Shown here one piece after another: positions 54,466-61,261 of a DNA stretch of 64,000 nucleotides (position 1 is its first letter; the number at the start of each line of letters is the position of its first letter). Origin of the DNA: a virus. Location: the IMG/VR virus record IMGVR_UViG_3300043410_001471, positions 181,437-245,436 of that record, one strand, 5' to 3'. Below the pieces are notes generated by a model. It saw only the letters and a list, made by a program, of their open reading frames with translations. It had not been told where the DNA came from and ran no database searches. Position numbers and translations under genes: made by a program.

Positions 54466-54839
54466 GGGGATGCCCGGTATTGACAGGTATGAAGTGTTAG
54501 TACAATTGATGCAAGCAGGATTAGATGGAAATCCTTAAACACCTATCGAACAATAAACGCAGTAGAATTATCTACAATGACCTTCGAAGATGCTATGGCA
54601 TTCGTTGGTGCTGATTTAGCAGTAGCTGCCTAATCTCTCCCGCACACATCGTGGGACTTGAAATAGAATGTGAACCCAGGTGGATACCAATTGAACCCGA
54701 AATCGAATTGGAAACATTAATGATAACGAATGTATAAATCTTTATCTATTTTGTCAGTTAAGAAAAACTGACTAAGCTTGTGAATGAGGTTTATTAAACC
54801 ATATTTTGGACGAGGGTTCGACTCCCTCCATCTCCACCA
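54466..54839 (+). ncRNA. ssrA: tmRNA
   Basis: The 5' end GGGGATG pairs with CATCTCC at 54829-54835, followed by a genome-encoded ACCA. The T-arm is GAGGG-TTCGACT-CCCTC just before. The 5' domain 'GGTATTGACAGG' is typical of tmRNA. After 'AATAAAC' a resume codon GCA opens a 24-codon tag frame that ends ...GADLAVAA and TAA, close to the usual ALAA ending. Length 374 nt is normal. It would rescue stalled ribosomes and mark proteins for degradation. It stands between a HAD gene and the block of putative packaged proteins. Confidence 0.93.
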
Positions 54840-54854
54840 TTTTGAAAAAAATTT

Positions 54855-54868
54855 ATACTTATTAGTAT
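54855..54868. promoter_or_regulatory. Copy of palindrome ATACTTATTAGTAT at a start codon
   Basis: Same 14 bp as the core of the palindrome at 27696-27709 (ATACT-TATT-AGTAT). The last AT is the start of the ATG at 54867. Could be an operator or part of a late promoter. Confidence 0.4.
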
Positions 54869-55121
54869 GATAAAACTAACGGATTTAATAAGTGAAGCAA
54901 CTACATCTTGGTCAAGAATGATGCAAGGTGTTAGAGCTGGTGGTTCAGGCCCTTGGTCTTTAGTTGCAATTGAGTACAACAAAGTAGTTGCTCAAAAGAA
55001 TAACATTAAAGATAAGAATCTTTTACCTGCTCACTTCGAAGCAATGAGAAGAGAAAATCCAAAAGCTAAAATCCATATCGAAGATGCGGGTGGACAAGTA
55101 GTTTGGAATGAAAAAAAATAA
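54867..55121 (+). CDS. Putative packaged internal protein
   Basis: 84 residues. The N terminus 'MIKLTDLISEATTSW' fits a T4 capsid-targeting sequence with a prohead protease site I-S-E/A at 8-11. The rest ('GPWSLVAIEYNKVVAQKNN') is a small alpha/beta domain I do not recognise. It is the first of four adjacent genes with such leaders. It overlaps the palindromic element at its start. Confidence 0.6.
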   Translation: MIKLTDLISEATTSWSRMMQGVRAGGSGPWSLVAIEYNKVVAQKNNIKDKNLLPAHFEAMRRENPKAKIHIEDAGGQVVWNEKK

Positions 55122-55125
55122 TACA

Positions 55126-55509
55126 ATGAAACTAAAAGACTTATTAAACGAAAGTGTAGTTGCCAAAGATGGTAAAGTAACATCAAGTGGTAATCTTATC
55201 GGTTATTATGAATTCGATAGAGATTCAGATTCTTTTTGGGTAGATGATGTAAAGAAAGGCAAAGGTCAATTATCATTTGAAACCAAAAAGGAAGTTGAAG
55301 ATTACTTTAAGAAGAATGAAAAAGATGCTATCAAACATTTAGGAAAATTGAGAGAATCCATTCCAGAAGCAACAATGCATGATATGACAAGAGAAAAGGC
55401 ATTGGATAATCTTAAAGATGTAATTCATAATATCAGACCTTATAGTAAGGAAGTAGTTAAACATTGTGAAGCAGCTATTGCAATCATAGAGAAATTTGAA
55501 AAACGATAA
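55126..55509 (+). CDS. Putative packaged internal protein
   Basis: 127 residues from the ATG at 55126; the ATG at 55108 would spoil the leader. N terminus 'MKLKDLLNESVVAKDG' has the site L-N-E/S at 7-10. The body is charged, with 'FDRDSDSFWVDDVKKGKGQL' and helical C-terminal half. No known domain. It overlaps the next ATG by 1 bp. Confidence 0.6.
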   Translation: MKLKDLLNESVVAKDGKVTSSGNLIGYYEFDRDSDSFWVDDVKKGKGQLSFETKKEVEDYFKKNEKDAIKHLGKLRESIPEATMHDMTREKALDNLKDVIHNIRPYSKEVVKHCEAAIAIIEKFEKR

Positions 55510-56261
55510 TGATTAAGTTAAAAGATTTATTAAATTCAAACATATTAAATGAGGGTGTAGATGACCCGGGTATTCTTAAATGTGTATTTTTAGCAGGAGG
55601 ACCTGGTAGTGGTAAATCGAAGGTAGCTGCAGATTTGTTTGGTGTACAAGGTATAGCAACATTTTCGGCAAGTGGATTGAAGATGGTGAATTCTGATATC
55701 GCATTTGAAGCTCAATTAAAAAAGAGTGGTATTGACCCAAAAGATTTAGGTAAAATTGAAAAGGAAGACCCTGCATTATGGGATTTCATTACTAAATCAA
55801 AAGAAGGTCCGAGAGAAACGGGAAAAGGAATTACTCAAAAAACCAAAGCATTTTATGAAGAGGGTAGATTGGGTATGATTATAGATGGTACGGGTGATGA
55901 TGTGGCTAAAATCAGAAAGCAAAAAGCAAGAGCAGAAGAGTTAGGATACGATACATATATGGTATTTGTGAATACATCATTGGAAATAGCTCAGGCTCGT
56001 AACGCTAAAAGAAGTAGAAGTTTGCCAGAATCATTGGTTAATGATATATGGAAAGAATGTCAGCACAATTTAGGAGCATTTCAAACCCTATTTAGTGGTA
56101 ATTTCCGTATCATAGATAACACAAAGGATGGTAACAATATAACATCAAGCATTCAAAAAGCAGTTGATGGATTCATAAGAGAACCATTGAGAAATGCAGT
56201 TGGTAAGAAATGGGTAACGAATGCAAGAATTTTAAAAAACGCAAATATAATTAAGAAATGA
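55509..56261 (+). CDS. Zeta-toxin-like P-loop kinase with packaging-type leader
   Basis: 250 residues. Leader 'MIKLKDLLNSNILNEGVDD' with site L-N-E/G at 13-16, then 'CVFLAGGPGSGKSKVAADLF' with Walker A at 30-37. 'MIIDGTGDDVAKIRKQKARA' and 'TYMVFVNTSLEIAQARNAKR' match zeta-toxin/polynucleotide-kinase-like enzymes. Such kinases phosphorylate nucleotides, UDP-sugars or RNA ends. If packaged, it would act at once after DNA entry. A role in RNA repair or cell-wall arrest is conceivable. Confidence 0.75.
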   Translation: MIKLKDLLNSNILNEGVDDPGILKCVFLAGGPGSGKSKVAADLFGVQGIATFSASGLKMVNSDIAFEAQLKKSGIDPKDLGKIEKEDPALWDFITKSKEGPRETGKGITQKTKAFYEEGRLGMIIDGTGDDVAKIRKQKARAEELGYDTYMVFVNTSLEIAQARNAKRSRSLPESLVNDIWKECQHNLGAFQTLFSGNFRIIDNTKDGNNITSSIQKAVDGFIREPLRNAVGKKWVTNARILKNANIIKK

Positions 56262-56959
56262 TAAAGGCAGGTAGATACGATTTAAACGAAGCATCATTAG
56301 GTAGAATATATCAACATGTGGTTTCAAATCCTAAAATGAAAAATTGGGGAGTAGTAACTGCAAGTAGAGGTGAATTGACACCTGCTGAAAACAAACAAAG
56401 AAACAAAGAGTTAGAAAACGATTTGCGTAAATTGGGATACGGGTTTGTTCATGTAGATGGTATGTGGCAGGAATGTAGACAACCAAATACGGAATATAAG
56501 GATTGTCCAGAAGATATGAAAGTACCAACTGAAGAGAAATCTTTATTTGTACCTAACATATCACAACAACATATTCAGGCATTAGGTAAGAAGTATCAAC
56601 AAGATAGTGTATTATTTGCGGATGAAGCAACTAAAGCCAAAGGTGAAGCAACATTTATTGATTCAAAATCAGGTGAAGCATTCAACATTGGTAAGTTTGC
56701 ACCTGGCAAAATAGCACAAGGTTATTCTAAAATGAAAGGTGGTAAAGTATTCACATTTGAACCACAAGAAGAGCCTAAAGAAGAACCAAAGGATGATATG
56801 AAGTTGAAATCTTTATTACCTAAAGGAATATTGGATAAAACTGTTATGAATCCTGATACAGGTAAAATGATTAAGGTTAAATCGGCGTTGAAATACGATG
56901 ATGACCATAAGGTTAAGCAGGCTGCAAAATCAATGATTAAAACTGCTTTACATAAATAA
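56258..56959 (+). CDS. DUF3293-like protein with packaging-type leader
   Basis: 233 residues. Leader 'MIKAGRYDLNEASLG' with site L-N-E/A at 9-12. 'WGVVTASRGELTPAENKQRN' then 'DLRKLGYGFVHVDGMWQECR' and 'KSLFVPNISQ...YQQDSVLF' follow the DUF3293-type pattern of unknown function. The last 50 residues ('MKLKSLLPKGILDK', 'NPDTGKMIKVKSALKY') repeat the C-terminal module of the HAD protein at 25678. It overlaps the kinase gene by 4 bp. Confidence 0.65.
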   Translation: MIKAGRYDLNEASLGRIYQHVVSNPKMKNWGVVTASRGELTPAENKQRNKELENDLRKLGYGFVHVDGMWQECRQPNTEYKDCPEDMKVPTEEKSLFVPNISQQHIQALGKKYQQDSVLFADEATKAKGEATFIDSKSGEAFNIGKFAPGKIAQGYSKMKGGKVFTFEPQEEPKEEPKDDMKLKSLLPKGILDKTVMNPDTGKMIKVKSALKYDDDHKVKQAAKSMIKTALHK

Positions 56960-56964
56960 ATTTT

Positions 56965-58197
56965 GTGAAAATTGGTTATTTGAATAAATGTGTATTTTAC
57001 ACATTCCAAGGTAGTAATGTATTATCCGATTTGGAAAAATTGGAATACGATATTACGCAATATCAAATCGATGAATCATTTGATTATGATTCCATCGATA
57101 CAGAGAAAACCAATTTCTTAATTTTTAATTGGAGTAGGTATTTTACCGAGTATTACGATGACCCTATTGATAAAGAGGAATATCGTAAACAAGGTTTTGT
57201 ATTTACTAAAAAGTTTTTTGAAATAGTTGAAATATTATCTGAAAAGGGATTTAATTTTTTGATAGATAATGTAATGGAAGCTGATGTGTATATAACTCCG
57301 GAATTAGTTTTCTTCTTGGAAAAATTCCATCAGATGAAAATTAATTCGAATAGATTAGCTATGATTTATAACAATAGTATAAACATGGGTAGTTCTATTG
57401 TTAGAATTAGAAATTTTGAATTAAATACCTTTCATTTTCCTCATTTTTTCATATCCACATTATTTGAATTACCAGATATAGTAGATTGTAAATTTGAAAA
57501 GGAAACGGATTTTTTAATTCTAAATAGAAGATTGGGATTAAATAAATTTAAATTATTAAAAACCATATCTGATAGGGGATTATTGGATAAATGTTTATAT
57601 ACGATTCTATCGATTTTGCCAGATACTACTTATAATTTAAATAAGTATGCTGAATTGAATGAAGTGGCAAAACATATAGGATTGGATAGATTACCAATAA
57701 CATTATCCGATGATATTGCTGATGTAAACGATGTATTAAAAGATGATACATATTTGTATAGATTAAATACAAATGTATTTTTTAAGACAAAAGTTAATAT
57801 CATACCTGAAACATTTTTAGATTATAGAATTGATGATAGATTTACAAATACAATTCATATTACTGAAAAAACATGGAAAGCAATATATATAGGAGTCCCA
57901 TTTGTAGTAAGCGCTACAAACGGACATATTGAAACTTTACATAAGTTTGGATTCAAAACTTTTAACAATGTAATTGATGAAAGTTATGATTTGGAAGAAG
58001 ATGTTGATATTAAATTAGATAAGATAGTAACATCAGCAATTCAATTACTTGATAAGTACAATACAAATGAAGTATTGGATATTATTGAGTACAATAAAGC
58101 CCTTTTTAAGAATATTGAGCATAAAAAAAGTATTATTGAAGAATACTTTATAAAAGATTTTCAAAATATTTTTAAAAAAAATAAAAAATATATATAG
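56965..58197 (+). CDS. Glycosyltransferase-like protein (family 10-like C terminus)
   Basis: 410 residues from a GTG at 56965; no in-frame ATG lies nearby. The C-terminal third has 'FTNTIHITEKTWKAIYIGVP' and 'LHKFGFKTFNNVIDE', the pattern of fucosyltransferase-like (GT10) donor domains also seen in phage glycosyltransferases. The N-terminal part includes 'FLILNRRLGLNKFKLLKTIS', a frequent companion segment. It is the last protein gene before the RNA cluster. Confidence 0.6.
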   Translation: MKIGYLNKCVFYTFQGSNVLSDLEKLEYDITQYQIDESFDYDSIDTEKTNFLIFNWSRYFTEYYDDPIDKEEYRKQGFVFTKKFFEIVEILSEKGFNFLIDNVMEADVYITPELVFFLEKFHQMKINSNRLAMIYNNSINMGSSIVRIRNFELNTFHFPHFFISTLFELPDIVDCKFEKETDFLILNRRLGLNKFKLLKTISDRGLLDKCLYTILSILPDTTYNLNKYAELNEVAKHIGLDRLPITLSDDIADVNDVLKDDTYLYRLNTNVFFKTKVNIIPETFLDYRIDDRFTNTIHITEKTWKAIYIGVPFVVSATNGHIETLHKFGFKTFNNVIDESYDLEEDVDIKLDKIVTSAIQLLDKYNTNEVLDIIEYNKALFKNIEHKKSIIEEYFIKDFQNIFKKNKKYI

Positions 58198-58202
58198 ATA
58201 TA

Positions 58203-58234
58203 TTTGGAAGTTAAAAAAAACTTTCGTATATTTG
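58203..58234 (+). promoter_or_regulatory. Bacteroidota-type promoter for initiator tRNA
   Basis: TTTG at 58203-58206, 20 bp spacer, TATATTTG at 58227-58234, followed by a boxA-like element and the tRNA at 58271. Confidence 0.8.
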
Positions 58235-58252
58235 TATCAACAAAAGAGAAAA

Positions 58253-58264
58253 AGTTCTTTAACA
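58253..58264 (+). promoter_or_regulatory. boxA-like antitermination element
   Basis: AGTTCTTTAACA matches the boxA consensus of rRNA leaders (TGYTCTTTRAnA). It lies between a promoter and a tRNA. Confidence 0.6.
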
Positions 58265-58270
58265 TTATAT

Positions 58271-58341
58271 CGTGGGGTAGTGTAACGGTAGCATATTGGG
58301 CTCATAACCCTAAGACGGAGGTTCGAATCCTCCCCCCGCAA
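58271..58341 (+). tRNA. tRNA-fMet (CAT), initiator type
   Basis: Anticodon loop CTCATAA. Two initiator hallmarks are present: the first acceptor pair is a C-A mismatch, and the anticodon stem has three consecutive G-C pairs (GGG/CCC). T-arm GGAGG-TTCGAAT-CCTCC. It heads the RNA cluster under its own promoter. Confidence 0.9.
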
Positions 58342-58367
58342 CTAAAGTAAAAAAATTTACAAATAAA

Positions 58368-58399
58368 TTAGGAAATGTGAAAATGTTTTCGTATATTTG
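58368..58399 (+). promoter_or_regulatory. Bacteroidota-type promoter for RNA unit A
   Basis: TTAG at 58368-58371, 20 bp spacer, TATATTTG at 58392-58399. No protein gene follows; a structured RNA unit does. Confidence 0.7.
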
Positions 58400-58404
58400 T
58401 AAAA

Positions 58405-58513
58405 CAAAATGAGATAGTGGTTGAAGCCAACATCTAATAAAACCGAATGTGTGAACATCTTTCCAACATATTAGCGGAGGGGTTAAAAAGCCGGATATCA
58501 CTAATTCATTTTG
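58405..58513 (+). ncRNA. Structured RNA unit A
   Basis: Closing stem CAAAATGA (58405-58412) / TCATTTTG (58506-58513), continued by TAGTG / CACTA. Inside are GTTG-AAGC-CAAC, an ATGT-GTGA-ACAT hairpin with a GNRA loop, and CTAATA / TATTAG. Own promoter; no frame of use. Confidence 0.6.
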
Positions 58514-58521
58514 AAAAATAT

Positions 58522-58588
58522 AATAATTGTGGGAGAGTAGACTAATTGTAAATAAGACGCCCGTAAAATGTACAACATTTCAATTATT
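58522..58588 (+). ncRNA. Structured RNA unit B
   Basis: Closing stem AATAATTG / CAATTATT (58522-58529, 58581-58588) with an inner hairpin AAATGT-ACA-ACATTT. It follows unit A without its own promoter. Confidence 0.45.
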
Positions 58589-58599
58589 ATTACAAATAA

Positions 58600-58631
58600 T
58601 TTGGAAGTTTGAAAAAACTTTCGTATATTTG
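58600..58631 (+). promoter_or_regulatory. Bacteroidota-type promoter for RNA unit C
   Basis: TTTG at 58600-58603, 20 bp spacer, TATATTTG at 58624-58631. Confidence 0.78.
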
Positions 58632-58635
58632 TAAA

Positions 58636-58693
58636 GTTGTTCAGAAGTAGGAAGTATATATGGTGTAAGTAAACATAGCTGAAAATGTTCAAC
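58636..58693 (+). ncRNA. Structured RNA unit C
   Basis: Short transcript downstream of its own promoter, with terminal pairing GTTG / CAAC and TCAG / CTGA. No coding frame. Pairing is weaker than in other units. Confidence 0.4.
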
Positions 58694-58723
58694 AAAAAAA
58701 ATTAAAATAAATTTGAAAGTTTA

Positions 58724-58755
58724 TTTGGAATTGTGAAAAAAAAGTATTATCTTTA
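58724..58755 (+). promoter_or_regulatory. Bacteroidota-type promoter for RNA unit D
   Basis: TTTG at 58724-58727, 20 bp spacer, TATCTTTA at 58748-58755. Confidence 0.65.
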
Positions 58756-58760
58756 CATAG

Positions 58761-58808
58761 TAAATGAGAAACTTATAGGCGATGAAAGATACTCGGTATT
58801 CAAATTTA
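58761..58808 (+). ncRNA. Possible small RNA unit D
   Basis: Behind its own promoter; only a 5-bp TAAAT / ATTTA closing stem is seen and the sole frames are shorter than 12 codons. Weak evidence beyond the promoter. Confidence 0.3.
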
Positions 58809-58830
58809 TAAAAAAATAATTGTAAAAATA

Positions 58831-58862
58831 TTAGGAAGTTTGGAAAAGTTTTCGTATCTTTA
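58831..58862 (+). promoter_or_regulatory. Bacteroidota-type promoter for unit E and the large RNA
   Basis: TTAG at 58831-58834, 20 bp spacer, TATCTTTA at 58855-58862. Confidence 0.65.
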
Positions 58863-58866
58863 CAAA

Positions 58867-58943
58867 GTAATCAGAAATCGTAAAAACATACCTGAAGTAA
58901 GAGTAACAAAGTTTACTATACCAAATGGTTGAAATCTGATTAC
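58867..58943 (+). ncRNA. Structured RNA unit E
   Basis: Perfect 9-bp closing stem GTAATCAGA / TCTGATTAC (58867-58875, 58935-58943). Inner AGTAA / TTACT and ACC-AAAT-GGT. It sits between promoter and boxA, so it may be the 5' leader of the large RNA or a separate small RNA. Confidence 0.55.
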
Positions 58944-58949
58944 AAAAAA

Positions 58950-58962
58950 TGTTCTTTAAAAT
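58950..58962 (+). promoter_or_regulatory. boxA-like antitermination element
   Basis: TGTTCTTTAAAAT, matching boxA, placed at the start of the hairpin-rich 0.9-kb region. Confidence 0.6.
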
Positions 58963-59844
58963 ACTGAAAAGATTATACATAGTAGATTCGTTCTACATAG
59001 TATAACAACGGCCGCCTATGGTCGTGAAATAAACTACGAAAGTAGGATAAAGTGGGTACATTGGTTAATGTAACTGCGGCTACTCCCCCGTAAGGGAGCA
59101 AGCTTGAGTAGGCAAGTGAGATATCATTCTGACTTTGTAGGTGGGGGTAACACTATCATCGAAGAGCCGGAATGACTGGGCAAATGTAGATTGTTCAGTT
59201 GAGATGGGAACATCAATAAGAATAACTCATAGAATTATTGTGAAAAGTAAGGACTTAATCTCTCCTTATTATTGCGTGATTCAATACAAAAGTGGTCTTG
59301 AGAATCAAGCTATCCGAAAGGACGTGAGATAAGATAATGTACGAGTGGTGTCGTTATTATCCTTTAGACTGGGACACCAATCCCTTCTATTGAAGATGAC
59401 TTGAAGTATGGTGATAGGGATATCACATTGAGTAGTATAGTATTCTGTTGTTCAAAAGATAACGGAGCTGGTGGCAAACCACTACTCGAATCCATCTACA
59501 AACCAAAACTCATTTGCATTTTGACGCAAAATCATAAATCAAGTAAGCAAAAGTGTTTGCCAGTTTCAGATGAAAGGTGTGTACATAGTAGGGAGTTGTT
59601 CCTTGCCACGATACCTCCGCAAGAGGTCTGTGATTCTTTTGAAAGGTTTCTAGCATCGCAAGTGTGAATCAGCTCGGCAGGGTTGAAGAAAATAAGTAGG
59701 AAGAGAGTAATCTGAAACTCTAAGAGTGGTTGGCTATACTAACCCACATTGAATTGGTACATCTCAAAAGGGTGTGGAAAAGAAAGGAAACAATAATCTT
59801 TCGAAAGCTGGTTCACAAAAAGGAGTATTCTCATCCTTATATAA
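58963..59844 (+). ncRNA. Candidate giant structured RNA (GOLLD/ROOL-like in setting)
   Basis: About 0.88 kb with no convincing gene but many hairpins: a long one at 58973-59005 (TTATAC / GTATAA outside, GTAGA / TCTAC inside), CTAC-GAAA-GTAG at 59034, TACATT-GGTT-AATGTA at 59057, GATG-GGAA-CATC at 59203, TAAGGA / TCCTTA at 59248, TCC-GAAA-GGA at 59313, GGTGTC / GACACC at 59347, GTGATA-GGGA-TATCAC at 59411, GTGG-CAAA-CCAC at 59471, ATTTTG-ACG-CAAAAT at 59518, GCAAA-AGTG-TTTGC at 59547, ACCTC-CGCAA-GAGGT at 59613. Several have GNRA loops. Size, phage origin and place in a tRNA cluster resemble GOLLD and ROOL RNAs. The class is not proven. Short frames in it look non-coding. Confidence 0.6.
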
Positions 59845-59915
59845 GCGAGATTAGTGTAACGGTAGCACAGCAGCCGTCCAGGTTGCAAGATGGGGTTCAA
59901 TTCCTTGGTTTCGCT
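59845..59915 (+). tRNA. Odd tRNA, anticodon TCC position (Gly-like), G at 33
   Basis: Cloverleaf with acceptor GCGAGAT / GTTTCGC and anticodon stem GCAGC / GTTGC, loop CGTCCAG. Position 33 is G instead of the universal T, and the T-stem is weak (several G-T pairs). It directly follows the large RNA and may be a decayed tRNA-Gly or a tRNA-like domain of it. Confidence 0.5.
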
Positions 59916-59921
59916 CTTCGT

Positions 59922-59975
59922 AGTGGTTTACGGCAGATAGGTTGGGTGTATCTCTCCAATAACTGGAAATCCACT
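59922..59975 (+). ncRNA. Structured spacer unit
   Basis: Closing stem AGTGG-TTT (59922-59929) / AAA-T-CCACT (59967-59975) with inner TTGG / CCAA. Non-coding spacer after the odd tRNA. Confidence 0.4.
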
Positions 59976-59999
59976 TTAAAAAAAATGACAAATAGTGTG

Positions 60000-60114
60000 A
60001 AGATATGGTTTTCGTAGGGGATTTTCGCCTTAAACAATCTCAACCAATACGAATTAGTGTTGATGGTAAAAGCGGCTGTAGCTAGGCCTTTGAAAGTACC
60101 ACCCTACAAATCTT
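60000..60114 (+). ncRNA. Structured RNA unit between the two odd tRNAs
   Basis: Nested stems AAGAT / ATCTT (60000-60004, 60110-60114) and GTAGGG / CCCTAC (60014-60019, 60102-60107) close a 115-nt element with further pairing in the middle (GGC..GCC). No frame of use. Confidence 0.5.
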
Positions 60115-60131
60115 TCTTTTATAGCTTATAA

Positions 60132-60202
60132 GCGGTGGAAGTGTAATGTTTGCACACCTAGCGTCCAGCTAGGGGGAGGTGGTTCGAATCCACACCACCG
60201 CT
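60132..60202 (+). tRNA. Odd tRNA, anticodon TCC position (Gly-like), G at 33
   Basis: Well-formed: acceptor GCGGTGG / CCACCGC (7 of 7), anticodon stem CCTAG / CTAGG, loop CGTCCAG, T-loop TTCGAAT. The loop is identical to that of the odd tRNA at 59845 although the stems differ. G33 is the abnormal base; C32 and G38 can pair, leaving a 5-nt loop. Confidence 0.65.
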
Positions 60203-60207
60203 CAATT

Positions 60208-60277
60208 AACTAATTTATTGAGGATGATAATAACCGGTGCATGACACGACGTGGCGTATTTTGAAGATGAATTAGTT
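60208..60277 (+). ncRNA. Structured RNA unit F
   Basis: Closing stem AACTAATT / AATTAGTT (60208-60215, 60270-60277) after the odd tRNA. Inner part has CACGACGTG-type pairing. Non-coding. Confidence 0.45.
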
Positions 60278-60326
60278 TATTTTATAAAAAAATAACTTTT
60301 AATAAATTTTTACATATATATTAACA

Positions 60327-60485
60327 ATGAAAACTCTTAACATACATACAAATTGTTCATTAGCGGCTCAAAGAAATGAGTGGCAAGGGCTTGGTATGTT
60401 TAGTACGATAGCAAATCCGGCAGTCTTGAATTTAGGCAAGGTGGATTATATTGGAAAAAAGTTAAGGGACACTGATGTAGGATAG
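60327..60485 (+). CDS. Possible 52-residue protein
   Basis: ATG frame with balanced composition ('LNIHTNCSLAAQRNEWQG', 'ANPAVLNLGKVDYIGKKL') between two RNA blocks, followed by a strong terminator at 60518. No family. It could instead be part of a non-coding transcript. Confidence 0.4.
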   Translation: MKTLNIHTNCSLAAQRNEWQGLGMFSTIANPAVLNLGKVDYIGKKLRDTDVG

Positions 60486-60517
60486 TAGTGTAAGATTTAG
60501 ATAAAAGATATTTAAAG

Positions 60518-60556
60518 AACCCCTTAACTAATTAAAAAAAGTTAAGGGGTTTTTTG
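60518..60556 (+). terminator. Strong intrinsic terminator
   Basis: 11-bp perfect stem AACCCCTTAAC / GTTAAGGGGTT with T-run. It separates the first RNA block from the main tRNA series. Confidence 0.9.
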
Positions 60557-60560
60557 TTTT

Positions 60561-60632
60561 GGGATGGTAGCTCAGAGGCAGAGCAGATGACTGTTAATCA
60601 TCAGGTCGAGATTTCGAAATTCTCCCTTCCCT
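60561..60632 (+). tRNA. tRNA-Asn (GTT)
   Basis: Loop CTGTTAA, acceptor GGGATGG / CCTTCCC with one mismatch. It starts 5 nt after the terminator T-run, so it needs another promoter or read-through. Confidence 0.88.
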
Positions 60633-60638
60633 CAAAAT

Positions 60639-60713
60639 AGAAGATTAGCTCAGTCGGTTCAGAGCAATTCGTTTACACCGAATAGGTCATAGGTTCGAAT
60701 CCTATATCTTCTA
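60639..60713 (+). tRNA. tRNA-Val (TAC)
   Basis: Loop TTTACAC, acceptor AGAAGAT / ATCTTCT perfect, and an encoded CCA follows at 60714-60716, unlike most tRNAs here. Confidence 0.92.
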
Positions 60714-60722
60714 CCATTTAAC

Positions 60723-60804
60723 GCCGACGTCGCATAGTGGCAATTGCAAGGGACTGTAAATCCCTCCTCTTCGGAGTTCGTAGGTTCGAGTCCTACCGGC
60801 GGCA
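60723..60804 (+). tRNA. tRNA-Tyr (GTA)
   Basis: Loop CTGTAAA, long variable arm (CTCTTCGGAG type), T-arm GTAGG-TTCGAGT-CCTAC. Confidence 0.92.
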
Positions 60805-60810
60805 CAAAAT

Positions 60811-60883
60811 GGAGCTTTGGTATAGCTGGTGCGTACGCTAGTCTGAAGAACTAGAGGATAAGGTTCGATTCCTTGAGGCTCCA
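60811..60883 (+). tRNA. tRNA-Phe (GAA)
   Basis: Anticodon stem CTAGT / ACTAG with loop CTGAAGA; acceptor GGAGCTT / AGGCTCC. Confidence 0.9.
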
Positions 60884-60886
60884 CAA

Positions 60887-60974
60887 TGAATTGGCTAAGA
60901 CATCGTAAAATCGATGGGTGGTGATTCCGAATTTATTTGTGAGCCACTTAAACACTGATAGCAATGTCAATTCA
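60887..60974 (+). ncRNA. Structured RNA unit G
   Basis: Closing stem TGAATTG / CAATTCA (60887-60893, 60968-60974) prolonged by GACAT / ATGTC. Inner CATCG-TAAAAT-CGATG and GTGG / CCAC. Lies between tRNA-Phe and tRNA-Lys. Confidence 0.6.
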
Positions 60975-60978
60975 ATTT

Positions 60979-61052
60979 GAACTCGTAGCTCAGTCGGTTA
61001 GAGCACCTCACTTTTAATGAGGGAGTCAATGGTTCGAGTCCATTCGGGTTCA
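60979..61052 (+). tRNA. tRNA-Lys (TTT)
   Basis: Loop CTTTTAA, acceptor GAACTCG / CGGGTTC with one G-T pair. Confidence 0.93.
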
Positions 61053-61055
61053 CAT

Positions 61056-61083
61056 AGTAGTTTTGAGGTTGGCGAATTCTACT
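61056..61083 (+). ncRNA. Small hairpin spacer
   Basis: AGTAG / CTACT closing a 28-nt element between tRNA-Lys and tRNA-Pro. Confidence 0.3.
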
Positions 61084-61106
61084 TTAAAAAAATAATCCAT
61101 CCACCA

Positions 61107-61181
61107 TAGGGTAGTTGACTAATGGTTAAGTCACTTGCTTTGGGAGCAAGACGATGGAGGTTCGAGTCCTCTCTACCCTAC
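61107..61181 (+). tRNA. tRNA-Pro (TGG)
   Basis: Loop TTTGGGA, acceptor TAGGGTA / TACCCTA perfect. Confidence 0.92.
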
Positions 61182-61186
61182 AACAC

Positions 61187-61260
61187 TGGTAGTTAGCTCA
61201 TTTGGTTAGAGCATCTCGCTGATACCGAGAAGGTGGCAGGTTCGAATCCCGCACTACCAA
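61187..61260 (+). tRNA. tRNA-Ile (GAT)
   Basis: Loop CTGATAC, acceptor TGGTAGT / ACTACCA perfect. Confidence 0.93.
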
Positions 61261-61261
61261 C

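Noticed and set aside
59141-60017. Three short plus-strand frames (59141-59332, 59401-59667, 59730-60017)
   Set aside because: They overlap the dense hairpins of the candidate large RNA and, for the last, a tRNA-like element. Their composition is unlike the other genes and none has a good leader.
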